From: Holdemania sp. Marseille-P2844
Lineage (GTDB): Bacteria; Bacillota_I; Bacilli_A; Erysipelotrichales; Erysipelotrichaceae
Direction: 5' to 3'
Length of the DNA stretch: 64,000 nucleotides
Assembly (NCBI RefSeq): GCF_900120005.1
Contig: NZ_LT635454.1
Span: forward strand, 526,759-590,758
Shown: positions 45,086 through 54,399 of the stretch, in pieces
Layout of the letters: each line of letters opens with the position of its first letter
Numbering within the stretch: position 1 is the stretch's first letter
Notes under the pieces: model-generated
Database searches by the model: none
Told to the model about the DNA's origin: nothing
What the model saw: the letters and a program-made list of their open reading frames with translations, nothing else
Translations under genes and position numbers: made by a program

Positions 45086-48000
45086 AAACAGGTTTGACAG
45101 AGTATTAAAGATGTTGACCGTCTTCGCGATGACGATGTCCTGCTTTGTGGACATGCCGATTCGGGTTGTAGCGGAAAGCTTTGACGTCGATTCTGTAATC
45201 AGCATTGAATCACACAACAACGAGACCGATGTGAATGATAGCGAAGCGAGCTTAGCTGTAAGCGTTACTGTCAATGGTCAGACAGCAACAGCGCAAAAAT
45301 CAGTCGCATCGGGTACTCTGACCGTAAGGGCCAACGATGGTTTTGAAATTGATTCAATGATTTTGGACGGCGTGGAATTTAGCGAATCCACAGACGTTCA
45401 ATCGGGGGAACATTCTCTTAACATCACGGCTCACACAACAACTTCTCAGATTGATAAATCTAAAGAAAACCAACAGCCGGATCCGACGGTGGAACCAACA
45501 CCGACGATTACTCCTGATCCAACACCAGAGGCGAGTGAGGAGCCAAAGACCACGGAAACTCCAGTGGTTACGGAAACACCGAAGGTAACGGAAGGACCAA
45601 CGGAATTTATTCCTCCAACAAGTAACGCCATTATTCAAAATATTGAAGGTGATGATGTATATCTTCTCACTATATACTATGTTTATGGGGAAGATGCAGC
45701 TCCAGAAATTGCGAACACGGCAGCGCAAGCAACGTATTATGCAGATGTAATTGCTGGAAATGAATACAAAGTTACTTCTAAAGAAATTCAAGGATATGAG
45801 GCAAGTCAAAGCCTTGTAAGTGGAATAATGCCGTCGGAAGATCTGACGATTACCGTTACGTATCATCCTACTGAGACTGCGTATACTGTTAATCATAAAT
45901 TCATACAACTTGATGGTTCATTTATTACGGAGTCAGAAACTTTGTATGGCAAATTTGGAACAGAAACTCAGGCAGTTGCCCGGCAAGTCAATGGCTTTGA
46001 AGCTGGTGTAATCGAAAACACTCTAATTTCGGCGAACACAGTTGTTGAAATTGAGTATACACGAATCAATTATACAGTGCGATTTGACTCTGATGGAGGT
46101 AACTATATCAGCGCTGTGGAAGCACCTTTCGAAACAGTAGTTGATTTATCAACGAAAGTACCGACGAAAGCAGGCTACGATTTTGCTGGATGGTATAATG
46201 GAGATTCTAAAGTTGAAGGATCTGTTAGTTTGACGGAAAATATAACTTTAACTGCTCATTGGACATTAAAAGCAAATCAGAAAGCTGATTATCAAGTTAT
46301 TTTCTGGGTAGAAAAAGCAGAATCTAATGAATATGATTTCTTATATAGTCAGACCATTCATGATGCAATTGTAGGCAGTGAAATTAAGAACTATCCTACA
46401 TTTGATAGTACTAAACTTTCAGATATTGGATTAGATGAAGCTGGATTTGAAAAGCCTGACATGGAATCTGGTAAAACAGTTGCGCTAGATGGCAGTACTG
46501 TTTTAAATGTTAGATTAAACAGAAAAATTTTTACAGTTACCTTTTATGTAAAAGAATCTTGGTATTCTAATTGGAAAATTCAACCCAAATTAACTATAAC
46601 GGCAAAATATGGTGCGGATGTTTCTTCAGTTTGGAATGATGTAGATCATAAAGAATACATGTGGTATACATCATCAAGTTGTAAAACGAGTGTAGGTGCA
46701 ATGAAAACCATGCCCGCTGAAAACTTATCGCGTTATGGTAATAAAGTTAATACAACGAAGATTAAATACCTAACACAGAACTTATCTGGTAGCGGCTATT
46801 CCACTTATATGGAAGGGGTATTACCTGATGGTTGGACTATAAATGAGGGAGATATTATTCAAATAGAAGGTTTCTCTTATGAAAGAATGGATACGCGATA
46901 TAAAACATTGTATTATACAAGAAATAACTATACTCTAAGTTATAATGCAAATGGCGGATCTGATATTCCATCACCAGAAACTAAAAAATTTGAAAGTATC
47001 CTTAAAGTTCCGGTAAAACAACCAGTTAAAGAAGGCTATGAGTTCACAGGCTGGTATTATGATCCAGGAGCTCAAGAAAAAGTTAATTTTGATAAAGATA
47101 AAATGCCAGCTCATAATACAGTATTGTATGCAGGGTGGACAGTTAAAACTTATCAAGTTGAATTTGACGTGAATTATGAAGGCGGAACAGGTTTTGCTGT
47201 AAATGCTAATTATAATACTCCTGTCAAAATTCCTGATACTCCAGAACGTGATGGATATACTTTCTTAGGTTGGTCAATCAAATCTGACACTTTGGTTAAG
47301 TATGATTTTGGGACACCAATAAAAGATAACATCACACTTTATGCTCATTGGCAGGCTAAGAATTATACCTCTTATAATATTCGTTATTTATTAGAAGGTA
47401 CTGATACGGAACTTGCTGATTCGATAAAAGTTGATAATCAAAGAGTAGGTAAAACAATTACTGTTTTTGCAAAGAGTATTGAAAATTATATTCCTTTATT
47501 GTCAAGTCAAAGCTTAACTTTAAAACAGACAGATAATGAAATTATATTCTATTACTCTCAGGCAAAAGAAAGAGGATATACGATCATTGCGATGGATGTA
47601 AGTGATCCTGAAAAACCAGTTGAGTTAATTCGTAACGGAGATAACAAAACAGATCGTGCTGCAGTAGTAATTGATGCCCCTTCAATTAATGATTATATTC
47701 TTGCTGATGGAGAGACTGCTCGAAAAACATTAGTTGTTTCTGATAACGAAACAGAAAATGTTGTAACATTTAATTATGTAAAACGCAATGTTGGTTATAC
47801 TGTGAATTATTACAAAGATTCGACAGATGAATCAAATTTACTCAAATCTGAAACAGGAACTGGGAGAATAGGAACAACCATTCCTTATGAAAACGGCAAG
47901 TATTTACCTAAAGGATATGTTGCTCCAGGAACTGTAACAGGACCGGAAAAGATAACTAATATTGCCGCAAATAATGTCATTAATATCGTTTATGCAGAAG

Positions 48001-50390
48001 CTGCAAAAATAACGATCAACTACGCAGCAACAACAGGTGGAAGTGTGGATCGTTCAAGTGAAAGCTTAGCACCGGCAACGGGCGAAGCTCAGGGCTCGAC
48101 GGCAACAGCAAGCGCAGGATACCATTTCGTGAATTGGACGAATGCGGAAGGCACAGAAGTCAGCACAGACGCTCACTTTACACCAGAAAAAGTTGATGGA
48201 TTGAATGTAGCGGCAACGTACACTGCAAACTTTGCGGAAGATGCGAACGTAACGATCAACTACGCAGCAACAACAGGTGGAAGCGTGGATCGTTCAAGTG
48301 AAAGCTTAGCACCGGCAACGGGCGAAGCTCAGGGCTCGACAGCAACAGCAAGCGCAGGATACCATTTCGTGAATTGGACGAATGCGGAAGGCACAGAAGT
48401 CAGCACAGACGCTCACTTTACACCAGAAAAAGTTGATGGATTGAATGTAGCGGCAACGTACACTGCAAACTTTGCGGAAGATGCGAACGTAACGATCAAC
48501 TACGCAGCAACAACAGGTGGAAGCGTGGATCGTTCAAGTGAAAGCTTAGCACCGGCAACGGGCGAAGCTCAGGGCTCGACAGCAACAGCAAGCGCAGGAT
48601 ACCATTTCGTGAATTGGACGAATGCGGAAGGCACAGAAGTCAGCACAGACGCTCACTTTACACCAGAAAAAGTTGATGGATTGAATGTAGCGGCAACGTA
48701 CACTGCAAACTTTGCTGTCAACTCCTATAACTACAAAGTTTCCCATGTCTACCGTGATGCTGATAACAATGTTGTTGAAGAACTGACAACGACGGCAGCT
48801 GACGAGAAACGTGATTACCTGTCTGCTATTTCTGAATCTCCAAGAGGTCCAGAAAATGCAAATGGCAATTTCGTTCTGTCGAATATCGAAGTTGACAGTG
48901 TTGATGAATCGACATTGCAGGCAGATGAAGAAGGCAATATTACGGGAACCATGCCAGCTGAAAATCTGACAATCACGTTCTACTATGATGCAGATAATAT
49001 CGGTGAGAAAGATCCTGAAGAAGGAGATGGAATCGCAGATAAATATCAAATCACGGTTACGTATGACGCTGTAAACGGCAAAGTTGTTGCTAATCAGGGG
49101 CCATTTGTATTGACGAAATACAATGCCAATCATGAATATGCAATGGATGGAGTCGCTTATCTGGCTGAAAATCAGATCGCAACAGTTGAACCTTATTCAG
49201 GTTATCATCTGGCAAGTTGGGCACCAGAAGAACCGACAACAGAAATCGCATTGAATAAAGATACGGAATTCGTAGCGACATTCGTCATTAATGAATACCA
49301 AGCGACAGTGAAGTACGTTGATGAAGATACAAAGGAAGAAATCGGGACAGCGAAGGAAGTCACAGCGAAGCATGGGGAAACGATCAATGGTGCGGATCAT
49401 AAGATCAACATCGAAGATTACGTTTATACCTATGCGGAAAGCAAGGAAATCACGGAAGACGGAATGATTGTCAACGTTTATTACAGCGCAGATAAAAATC
49501 ATGACGAGATTCCGGATAAGTATCAGATTCACGTATACTACAATGCGGTGAATGGTACGATCACTGCTAACCAGGGTCCGTTTACCTTGAATAAGGTCAA
49601 CGAGAAAGGCGAATATGCGGTTGATGGCATCGCTCATCTGAGCGACGATCAAATTGCGAAGGCAAGTCCGAATAACGGATATCGGGGTGGTACTTGGAGT
49701 CCAATGGCTCCGACGACTGCACTGGATCTGACAGAGGACATTACTTTCACGATTACCTTTACAGCAAATCCAGTCGATCCGGATCCTGTTAACCCAGGCT
49801 GTCCGGCAGGAACGGAATGGAACGAAGAAGCCCAGGCTTGCTTAGCGCCAGTCGTTCCGCCAGCACCAGTTGTACCTCCGGGACCAGGTCCAAATAATCC
49901 TGAACCGGAAGAAGAAGTCATTGTTGAACCGACAACACCGGAAGGCGGCGGAGAAGTAACGCCAACACCGACGCCGGAAGTTGAAGAGATCGAAGAACCG
50001 GAACAGCCGCAGGTCAGCCACAAGGGTTCTTGGGCTCTGATCAACCTGATCGCCAGCTTGCTTGGCTTGTTAGCGGCGCTGTTCCTGATTTTCGCGAAGC
50101 ACTCGAAAGAGGATGACGACGAGGATGATCAGAATCAGACCGCAGCGATGAATGAAGAAGAAGATCCGGAACAGCTGAAGCGCAAGAGAATCTACAAGTG
50201 GATCTCGGGCTTAACGGCTGTCATCTCAGTCATCGTCTTCGTTCTGACCGAAAACATGCGGCTGCCGATGGTCTTGGTAGATAAGTGGACGCTGTTGATG
50301 GTCGTCTTCTTCCTGATCAATGCCGTAACGCTGTACTTAGGCAGAAAATGGCATGAAGATGAGGATGACGAAGAACAAACACAGGCGTAA
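45075..50390 (+). CDS. giant mosaic surface protein with InlB-type, MucBP-like and tandem repeats
   Basis: 1771 residues. Signal peptide (1-~35); Thr/Pro stalk (~130-180); MucBP-like segments; InlB B-repeat-like units (about 333-400, 618-685, 690-760; YTLSYNANGGSDIPSP, GYEFTGWYYDPGA, TLYAHW); MucBP-like YNIRYLLEGTDTELADSIK; three 80-residue repeats (~979-1215, TTGGSVDRSSESLAPATGEA); two long repeats (VNGKVVANQGPFVL and VNGTITANQGPFTL); a CPAGTEWNEEAQAC loop, a Pro-rich stalk and three C-terminal membrane segments. There is no LPxTG, so anchoring is by membrane spans. Repeat types are common in adhesins and mucus-binding proteins. AGGGAGG precedes ATG 45075. Base composition is uneven along the gene. 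Adhesion is inference. Confidence 0.88.
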   Translation: MKIKNRFDRVLKMLTVFAMTMSCFVDMPIRVVAESFDVDSVISIESHNNETDVNDSEASLAVSVTVNGQTATAQKSVASGTLTVRANDGFEIDSMILDGVEFSESTDVQSGEHSLNITAHTTTSQIDKSKENQQPDPTVEPTPTITPDPTPEASEEPKTTETPVVTETPKVTEGPTEFIPPTSNAIIQNIEGDDVYLLTIYYVYGEDAAPEIANTAAQATYYADVIAGNEYKVTSKEIQGYEASQSLVSGIMPSEDLTITVTYHPTETAYTVNHKFIQLDGSFITESETLYGKFGTETQAVARQVNGFEAGVIENTLISANTVVEIEYTRINYTVRFDSDGGNYISAVEAPFETVVDLSTKVPTKAGYDFAGWYNGDSKVEGSVSLTENITLTAHWTLKANQKADYQVIFWVEKAESNEYDFLYSQTIHDAIVGSEIKNYPTFDSTKLSDIGLDEAGFEKPDMESGKTVALDGSTVLNVRLNRKIFTVTFYVKESWYSNWKIQPKLTITAKYGADVSSVWNDVDHKEYMWYTSSSCKTSVGAMKTMPAENLSRYGNKVNTTKIKYLTQNLSGSGYSTYMEGVLPDGWTINEGDIIQIEGFSYERMDTRYKTLYYTRNNYTLSYNANGGSDIPSPETKKFESILKVPVKQPVKEGYEFTGWYYDPGAQEKVNFDKDKMPAHNTVLYAGWTVKTYQVEFDVNYEGGTGFAVNANYNTPVKIPDTPERDGYTFLGWSIKSDTLVKYDFGTPIKDNITLYAHWQAKNYTSYNIRYLLEGTDTELADSIKVDNQRVGKTITVFAKSIENYIPLLSSQSLTLKQTDNEIIFYYSQAKERGYTIIAMDVSDPEKPVELIRNGDNKTDRAAVVIDAPSINDYILADGETARKTLVVSDNETENVVTFNYVKRNVGYTVNYYKDSTDESNLLKSETGTGRIGTTIPYENGKYLPKGYVAPGTVTGPEKITNIAANNVINIVYAEAAKITINYAATTGGSVDRSSESLAPATGEAQGSTATASAGYHFVNWTNAEGTEVSTDAHFTPEKVDGLNVAATYTANFAEDANVTINYAATTGGSVDRSSESLAPATGEAQGSTATASAGYHFVNWTNAEGTEVSTDAHFTPEKVDGLNVAATYTANFAEDANVTINYAATTGGSVDRSSESLAPATGEAQGSTATASAGYHFVNWTNAEGTEVSTDAHFTPEKVDGLNVAATYTANFAVNSYNYKVSHVYRDADNNVVEELTTTAADEKRDYLSAISESPRGPENANGNFVLSNIEVDSVDESTLQADEEGNITGTMPAENLTITFYYDADNIGEKDPEEGDGIADKYQITVTYDAVNGKVVANQGPFVLTKYNANHEYAMDGVAYLAENQIATVEPYSGYHLASWAPEEPTTEIALNKDTEFVATFVINEYQATVKYVDEDTKEEIGTAKEVTAKHGETINGADHKINIEDYVYTYAESKEITEDGMIVNVYYSADKNHDEIPDKYQIHVYYNAVNGTITANQGPFTLNKVNEKGEYAVDGIAHLSDDQIAKASPNNGYRGGTWSPMAPTTALDLTEDITFTITFTANPVDPDPVNPGCPAGTEWNEEAQACLAPVVPPAPVVPPGPGPNNPEPEEEVIVEPTTPEGGGEVTPTPTPEVEEIEEPEQPQVSHKGSWALINLIASLLGLLAALFLIFAKHSKEDDDEDDQNQTAAMNEEEDPEQLKRKRIYKWISGLTAVISVIVFVLTENMRLPMVLVDKWTLLMVVFFLINAVTLYLGRKWHEDEDDEEQTQA
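48012..48714 (+). repeat. three near-identical 240-bp tandem repeats
   Basis: Units begin at 48012, 48252 and 48492 (each ACGATCAACTACGCAGC); they differ at very few bases. Each encodes 80 residues; the third diverges after GCAAACTTTGC near 48714. Confidence 0.95.
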
Positions 50391-50412
50391 TTATCACAAA
50401 GTTAACGGAAAG

Positions 50413-50439
50413 GTCGAGCATACGCTCGGCTTTTCTTTT
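50413..50439 (+). terminator. intrinsic terminator after surface protein gene
   Basis: 7-bp stem GTCGAGC/GCTCGGC (50413-50419 with 50424-50430, one wobble), loop ATAC, then TTTTCTTTT. Confidence 0.8.
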
Positions 50440-50628
50440 GCTTTTCAAGCTTGGAATAACCATCATTAAAATGAAAACGCATGTCAGTCATCAATCCGGT
50501 TTATGGAAAACTGAAAATGATTTCAAGATTAGAAGGGGCTAACCTGTCAAAATCCGCCTGGTTAAAGGACTTAGCTCTTTTGAGTGAACTCAGTCGAAAT
50601 CTGAATAAAAAATTCAGGAGAACAAGGC

Positions 50629-50657
50629 TTGATGGAGCAGGTTATACGTGCTATCAT
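50629..50657 (+). promoter_or_regulatory. sigma-A-type promoter of the nrd operon
   Basis: TTGATG at 50629-50634, 17-bp spacer, TATCAT at 50652-50657, 37 bp before ATG 50695. The rest of 50440-50628 holds no gene I can support. Confidence 0.65.
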
Positions 50658-50662
50658 TTCAA

Positions 50663-50680
50663 TAGTTGAGTTTCCAACTA
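50663..50680 (+). promoter_or_regulatory. candidate MarR operator (palindrome)
   Basis: TAGTTG-AGTTTC-CAACTA: perfect 6-bp inverted arms with a 6-bp centre, placed at the predicted transcription start (about 50664). Size and symmetry suit a winged-helix MarR dimer, and the adjacent gene encodes a MarR domain, so autoregulation is likely (inference). Confidence 0.6.
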
Positions 50681-50694
50681 ATTGAGGTGAGGGG

Positions 50695-51840
50695 ATGAAA
50701 AAGACAGGACGGCTGTTGACGGACTCGTCTATTTTGTATCGCTGTTCGCAAAAATACTACGATAAAGTGCTGGACGCCTATCAGCTGGGTTCCGGACAGC
50801 TTCCGTTTTTAATTTTCATTTATGAGAACGAAGGCATTACGATGAACGGTCTGGCGCAGCTGGGCTGTTATGACAAAGGAACCGTAACCAAAGGCGTTCA
50901 GCGGCTGGAAGAAGTCGGATATGTCACGATCGAGGTCAGTCCAACGGATAAACGCGTGCGCACGCTGCGAACGACGGCGAAAGCGAAAGAGATTATCGGT
51001 CAGATCTATTTGATTCGCCAACAGTGGTGGGATCAGATCACGCAGAATATGAGCGAGGATGAAGCGGCGCTGTTTGAAAAGCTGCAAAGTAAGGCGGTTG
51101 CCAACGCATTAGATTATCTGGCGGAAGAAGAACAGGAATCGCAGCGGGTGGGAATTTTCGGCATTCAGAAAATGACGCTGCTCGATTATCCCGGCAAGAT
51201 CGCATGCACGCTGTTTACCGGTGGCTGTAATTTCCGCTGTCCGTTCTGCCAGAACTCTGATCTGGTGTTTCTGGCGGAGAATATGGCACAGATTCCCAGG
51301 GAAGAACTGTTCGACTTTTTAACCCGCCGTCAGGGAATTCTGGAAGGAATTTGTATCAGCGGCGGGGAACCGCTGCTGCAGCCGGGGATCGAAGCTTTCT
51401 TACGCCGGATTAAGGAATTGGGTTATCCGATCAAATTGGATACCAACGGCAGTTTCCCAGATCAGCTGGAGCATCTGATCGACGAGGGATTGATTGATTA
51501 CGTGGCGATGGACCTGAAAAACTGCCGTGAACGCTACAGCGAAACGGTCGGTTTGACAAAGCTGGATCTTGCGGCTGTTGAAAAAAGTGTCGCGCTGTTA
51601 ATGCAGGAGAAGATTCCGTATGAATTTCGAACGACAGTAGTCAAGGAGCTGCATACCGCTGAGGATATGCGGCGTCTGGGCGAGTGGATCAAGGGCGCCC
51701 GCAAGCTGGTTCTGCAGCAGTTTGTCGACAGCGAGCGGGTGATTCAGCCCGGCTTGCACGCCTGCACCAAAGAAGAAATGGAAGCGTTTCGGAAGATTCT
51801 GCTTTCGTGGGTACCGGACACCGAGCTCCGGGGGTTATAG
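50695..51840 (+). CDS. nrdG: MarR-type regulator fused to anaerobic RNR activating radical-SAM protein
   Basis: 381 residues in one uninterrupted frame. Residues 1-~145 form a MarR winged helix (NEGITMNGLAQLGCYDKGTV, GYVTIEVSPTDKRVRTLRTT). Residues ~155-381 are an NrdG2-type activase: GIFGIQKMTLLDYPGKI leads to the [4Fe-4S] radical-SAM motif GCNFRCPFCQN (Cys178, Cys182, Cys185), then ISGGEPLLQPGI for SAM binding. It makes the glycyl radical on NrdD at 51862. ATG 50695 follows GGTGAGGGG. The fusion would allow DNA binding and activase function in one chain, perhaps sensing cluster state or SAM. Relation to the palindrome upstream is strong circumstantial evidence for autoregulation. Confidence 0.88.
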   Translation: MKKTGRLLTDSSILYRCSQKYYDKVLDAYQLGSGQLPFLIFIYENEGITMNGLAQLGCYDKGTVTKGVQRLEEVGYVTIEVSPTDKRVRTLRTTAKAKEIIGQIYLIRQQWWDQITQNMSEDEAALFEKLQSKAVANALDYLAEEEQESQRVGIFGIQKMTLLDYPGKIACTLFTGGCNFRCPFCQNSDLVFLAENMAQIPREELFDFLTRRQGILEGICISGGEPLLQPGIEAFLRRIKELGYPIKLDTNGSFPDQLEHLIDEGLIDYVAMDLKNCRERYSETVGLTKLDLAAVEKSVALLMQEKIPYEFRTTVVKELHTAEDMRRLGEWIKGARKLVLQQFVDSERVIQPGLHACTKEEMEAFRKILLSWVPDTELRGL

Positions 51841-51861
51841 AGGAAAGAAAGGTAGAGACGT

Positions 51862-54249
51862 ATGTATAAAGTAGTTAAACGCGACGGCATGATTACGGAA
51901 TTTGATATCAGCAAGATTTCACTGGCGATCACCAAAGCCTTTGAGGCTCAGCAGAAACAATACCATTCCAGCGTGATTGATATGCTGGCGCTGCGGGTAA
52001 CCGCGGATTTTGAAAGCAAAATCAAAGACGATCTGATCCAGGTGGAAGATATTCAGGACAGCGTGGAATCAATTCTGATCCAATCCGGATATTCCGACGT
52101 CGCCAAGGCATACATTCTATACCGCAAACAGCGGGAAAAAATCCGCAATATGAAATCGACGATTCTCGATTATAAAGAACTGGTCGACAGCTACGTCAAA
52201 GCGACGGACTGGCGCGTGAAAGAAAATTCAACCGTGACTTATTCGGTCGGCGGTTTGATTCTGAACAACAGCGGTGCGATCACCGCCAACTACTGGCTTT
52301 CGGAGATCTATGACGAGGAAATCGCCAACGCACACCGCAGCGGCGATATCCATCTGCACGATCTTTCGATGCTGACGGGCTACTGCGCCGGCTGGTCGCT
52401 GAAGCAGCTGATTCTGGAAGGCTTAGGCGGCGTACCGGGCAAAATTACCTCCAAACCGGCGAAACATCTGGCTTCGCTGTGCAATCAGATGGTCAACTTC
52501 CTGGGCATCATGCAGAACGAATGGGCGGGCGCACAGGCGTTCTCCTCGTTTGATACGTATCTGGCGCCGTTTGTCAAGGTCGATCAGCTGAGCTATGACG
52601 AAGTCAAGAAATGCGTCGAGTCGTTTGTCTATGGCGTCAACACACCGAGCCGCTGGGGCACGCAGGCGCCGTTTTCCAACATCACTCTGGATTGGGTTGT
52701 GCCGGCGGATTTAGCGCAGCAGCCGGCGATTATCGGTGGTCAGCCGCAGGATTTCACCTATGGCGACTGCCAGAAAGAAATGGATCTGGTCAATAAGGCG
52801 TTTATTGAAGTTATGATCGAGGGCGACGCCAACGGCCGCGGCTTCCAGTATCCGATCCCGACGTATTCGATCACGAAAGATTTCGACTGGTCGGACACGG
52901 AAAATAATAAATTGTTGTTTGAGATGACCTCGAAGTATGGCACGCCGTATTTCTCCAATTACGTCAACAGCGACATGCAGCCCAGCGACGTCCGCAGCAT
53001 GTGCTGCCGGCTGCGGCTGGATCTGCGCGAACTGCGGCGGAAGTCCGGCGGCTTTTTCGGCAGCGGCGAAAGCACCGGTTCGGTTGGCGTCGTGACGATC
53101 AACCTGCCGCGGATCGCTTACCTGGCCAAGGACAAAGATGATTTTTATGCCCGGCTGGATCGTTTAATGGATATTTCCGCGCGGTCGCTGAAGGTCAAGC
53201 GTCAGATCATCACCAAGCTGCTCAATGAAGGGCTTTATCCTTATACCAAGCGCTATCTTGGATCGTTTGATAACCATTTCTCAACGATCGGACTGATCGG
53301 CATGAACGAGGTCGGACTGAACGCGGCCTGGCTGCGCGCCGATCTGACGCATAAGGAAACGCAGGAATTCGCCAGGGAAGTGCTGAACCACATGCGCGAA
53401 CGGTTAGTCGTGTACCAGGAAGAATACGGCGATCTGTATAACCTGGAAGCCACGCCGGCGGAATCGACGACCTATCGCCTGGCCAAGCATGACAAGCAGC
53501 TGTATCCCGACATCATCACCGCGACGGAGGACGGCAACACGCCGTATTACACCAACAGCTCGCATTTGCCAGTTGGTTATACCGAGGATATCTTTGAGGC
53601 GCTGGACGTTCAGGACGAGCTGCAGACGCTGTATACTTCCGGTACCGTCTTCCATGCTTTCTTAGGCGAAAAGCTGCCGGACTGGAAAGCCGCCGCTTCC
53701 CTCGTCCGCAAGATTTCCCAGAATTATAAACTGCCTTATTATACATTGTCTCCGACATATTCGATCTGCAAAGACCACGGTTATATCGCGGGAGAGCAGT
53801 ATGTCTGCCCGATCTGCGGCCGTACAACTGAGGTTTACAGCCGGATCACGGGTTACTACCGGCCGGTTCAGAACTGGAATGCCGGCAAGACGCAGGAATA
53901 CAAGGAACGTAAGGTCTATGATATCGGTCATTCCGTCCTGAAAGGCCGTCAGGCGCTGAAAGAAGCCCCGGTCCAGCCGGAAAGCCGCGAGGAAAAGAGT
54001 GTGCCGTCCTCTTCCGCGGAAGGCCGTGTCCTGTTGTTTACGACGAAGACCTGCCCGAATTGCAAGATGGCCGGCCGGCTGCTGGAGAAAGCCGGGATCG
54101 CCTATGAGCTGATCGACGCCCAGGAACAGGCGCAGCTCAGCGAACGCTTCTCGATTATGCAAGCGCCGACGCTGGTCGTCGTAGATCAGAATTCCAACTG
54201 CGTCTACAAGACGAATAACGTCCAGGAATATATCACGCGGCAGCGCTGA
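51862..54249 (+). CDS. nrdD: anaerobic ribonucleoside-triphosphate reductase with C-terminal glutaredoxin-like domain
   Basis: 795 residues. N-terminal ATP cone (1-~95; YKVVKRDGMITEFDISKIS), catalytic barrel, zinc site (C636, H639, C649, C652 in SICKDHGY and VCPICGR), and the glycyl-radical loop SRITGYYRPVQNWNAGK with Gly664 as the radical residue. The last ~80 residues (about 715-795) are a thioredoxin/glutaredoxin fold: VLLFTTKTCPNCKMAGRLLE has a CPNC active site and MQAPTLVVVD the cis-Pro. Class III enzymes reduce NTPs to dNTPs under anaerobic conditions, using formate or thiol donors; a fused glutaredoxin suggests thiol reduction. Follows the activase after 21 bp. The terminator at 54255 ends the operon. 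Confidence 0.95.
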   Translation: MYKVVKRDGMITEFDISKISLAITKAFEAQQKQYHSSVIDMLALRVTADFESKIKDDLIQVEDIQDSVESILIQSGYSDVAKAYILYRKQREKIRNMKSTILDYKELVDSYVKATDWRVKENSTVTYSVGGLILNNSGAITANYWLSEIYDEEIANAHRSGDIHLHDLSMLTGYCAGWSLKQLILEGLGGVPGKITSKPAKHLASLCNQMVNFLGIMQNEWAGAQAFSSFDTYLAPFVKVDQLSYDEVKKCVESFVYGVNTPSRWGTQAPFSNITLDWVVPADLAQQPAIIGGQPQDFTYGDCQKEMDLVNKAFIEVMIEGDANGRGFQYPIPTYSITKDFDWSDTENNKLLFEMTSKYGTPYFSNYVNSDMQPSDVRSMCCRLRLDLRELRRKSGGFFGSGESTGSVGVVTINLPRIAYLAKDKDDFYARLDRLMDISARSLKVKRQIITKLLNEGLYPYTKRYLGSFDNHFSTIGLIGMNEVGLNAAWLRADLTHKETQEFAREVLNHMRERLVVYQEEYGDLYNLEATPAESTTYRLAKHDKQLYPDIITATEDGNTPYYTNSSHLPVGYTEDIFEALDVQDELQTLYTSGTVFHAFLGEKLPDWKAAASLVRKISQNYKLPYYTLSPTYSICKDHGYIAGEQYVCPICGRTTEVYSRITGYYRPVQNWNAGKTQEYKERKVYDIGHSVLKGRQALKEAPVQPESREEKSVPSSSAEGRVLLFTTKTCPNCKMAGRLLEKAGIAYELIDAQEQAQLSERFSIMQAPTLVVVDQNSNCVYKTNNVQEYITRQR

Positions 54250-54254
54250 GGAAC

Positions 54255-54292
54255 AATCCCATTTTCCAATGTCAGGAGGATGGGATTTTTTA
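54255..54292 (+). terminator. intrinsic terminator after nrdD
   Basis: 8-bp stem AATCCCAT/ATGGGATT (54255-54262 with 54280-54287) extended by a TTCC/GGAG pairing, then TTTTT. Confidence 0.85.
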
Positions 54293-54323
54293 TTCTGAAA
54301 ATTGAGTCAATCTATGAATAATA

Positions 54324-54353
54324 CTGGCATTCGTGAAAGCGCTTCGTTATAAT
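54324..54353 (+). promoter_or_regulatory. promoter of deoC-nagA
   Basis: CTGGCA at 54324-54329, 18-bp spacer, perfect TATAAT at 54348-54353; ATG 54400 is 46 bp on. The -35 is weak. Confidence 0.55.
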
Positions 54354-54399
54354 GAAAGCAGACAGAACGGAGATTGAAAAGAAAGCGAGGAACAGGAAG

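Noticed and set aside
48012-48714. CRISPR-like repeat array
   Set aside because: The repeats are 240 bp, in frame and without spacers; they are protein-coding tandem repeats.
50481-50669. 62-codon ORF before the MarR-nrdG gene
   Set aside because: No ribosome-binding site and it overlaps the promoter and operator.
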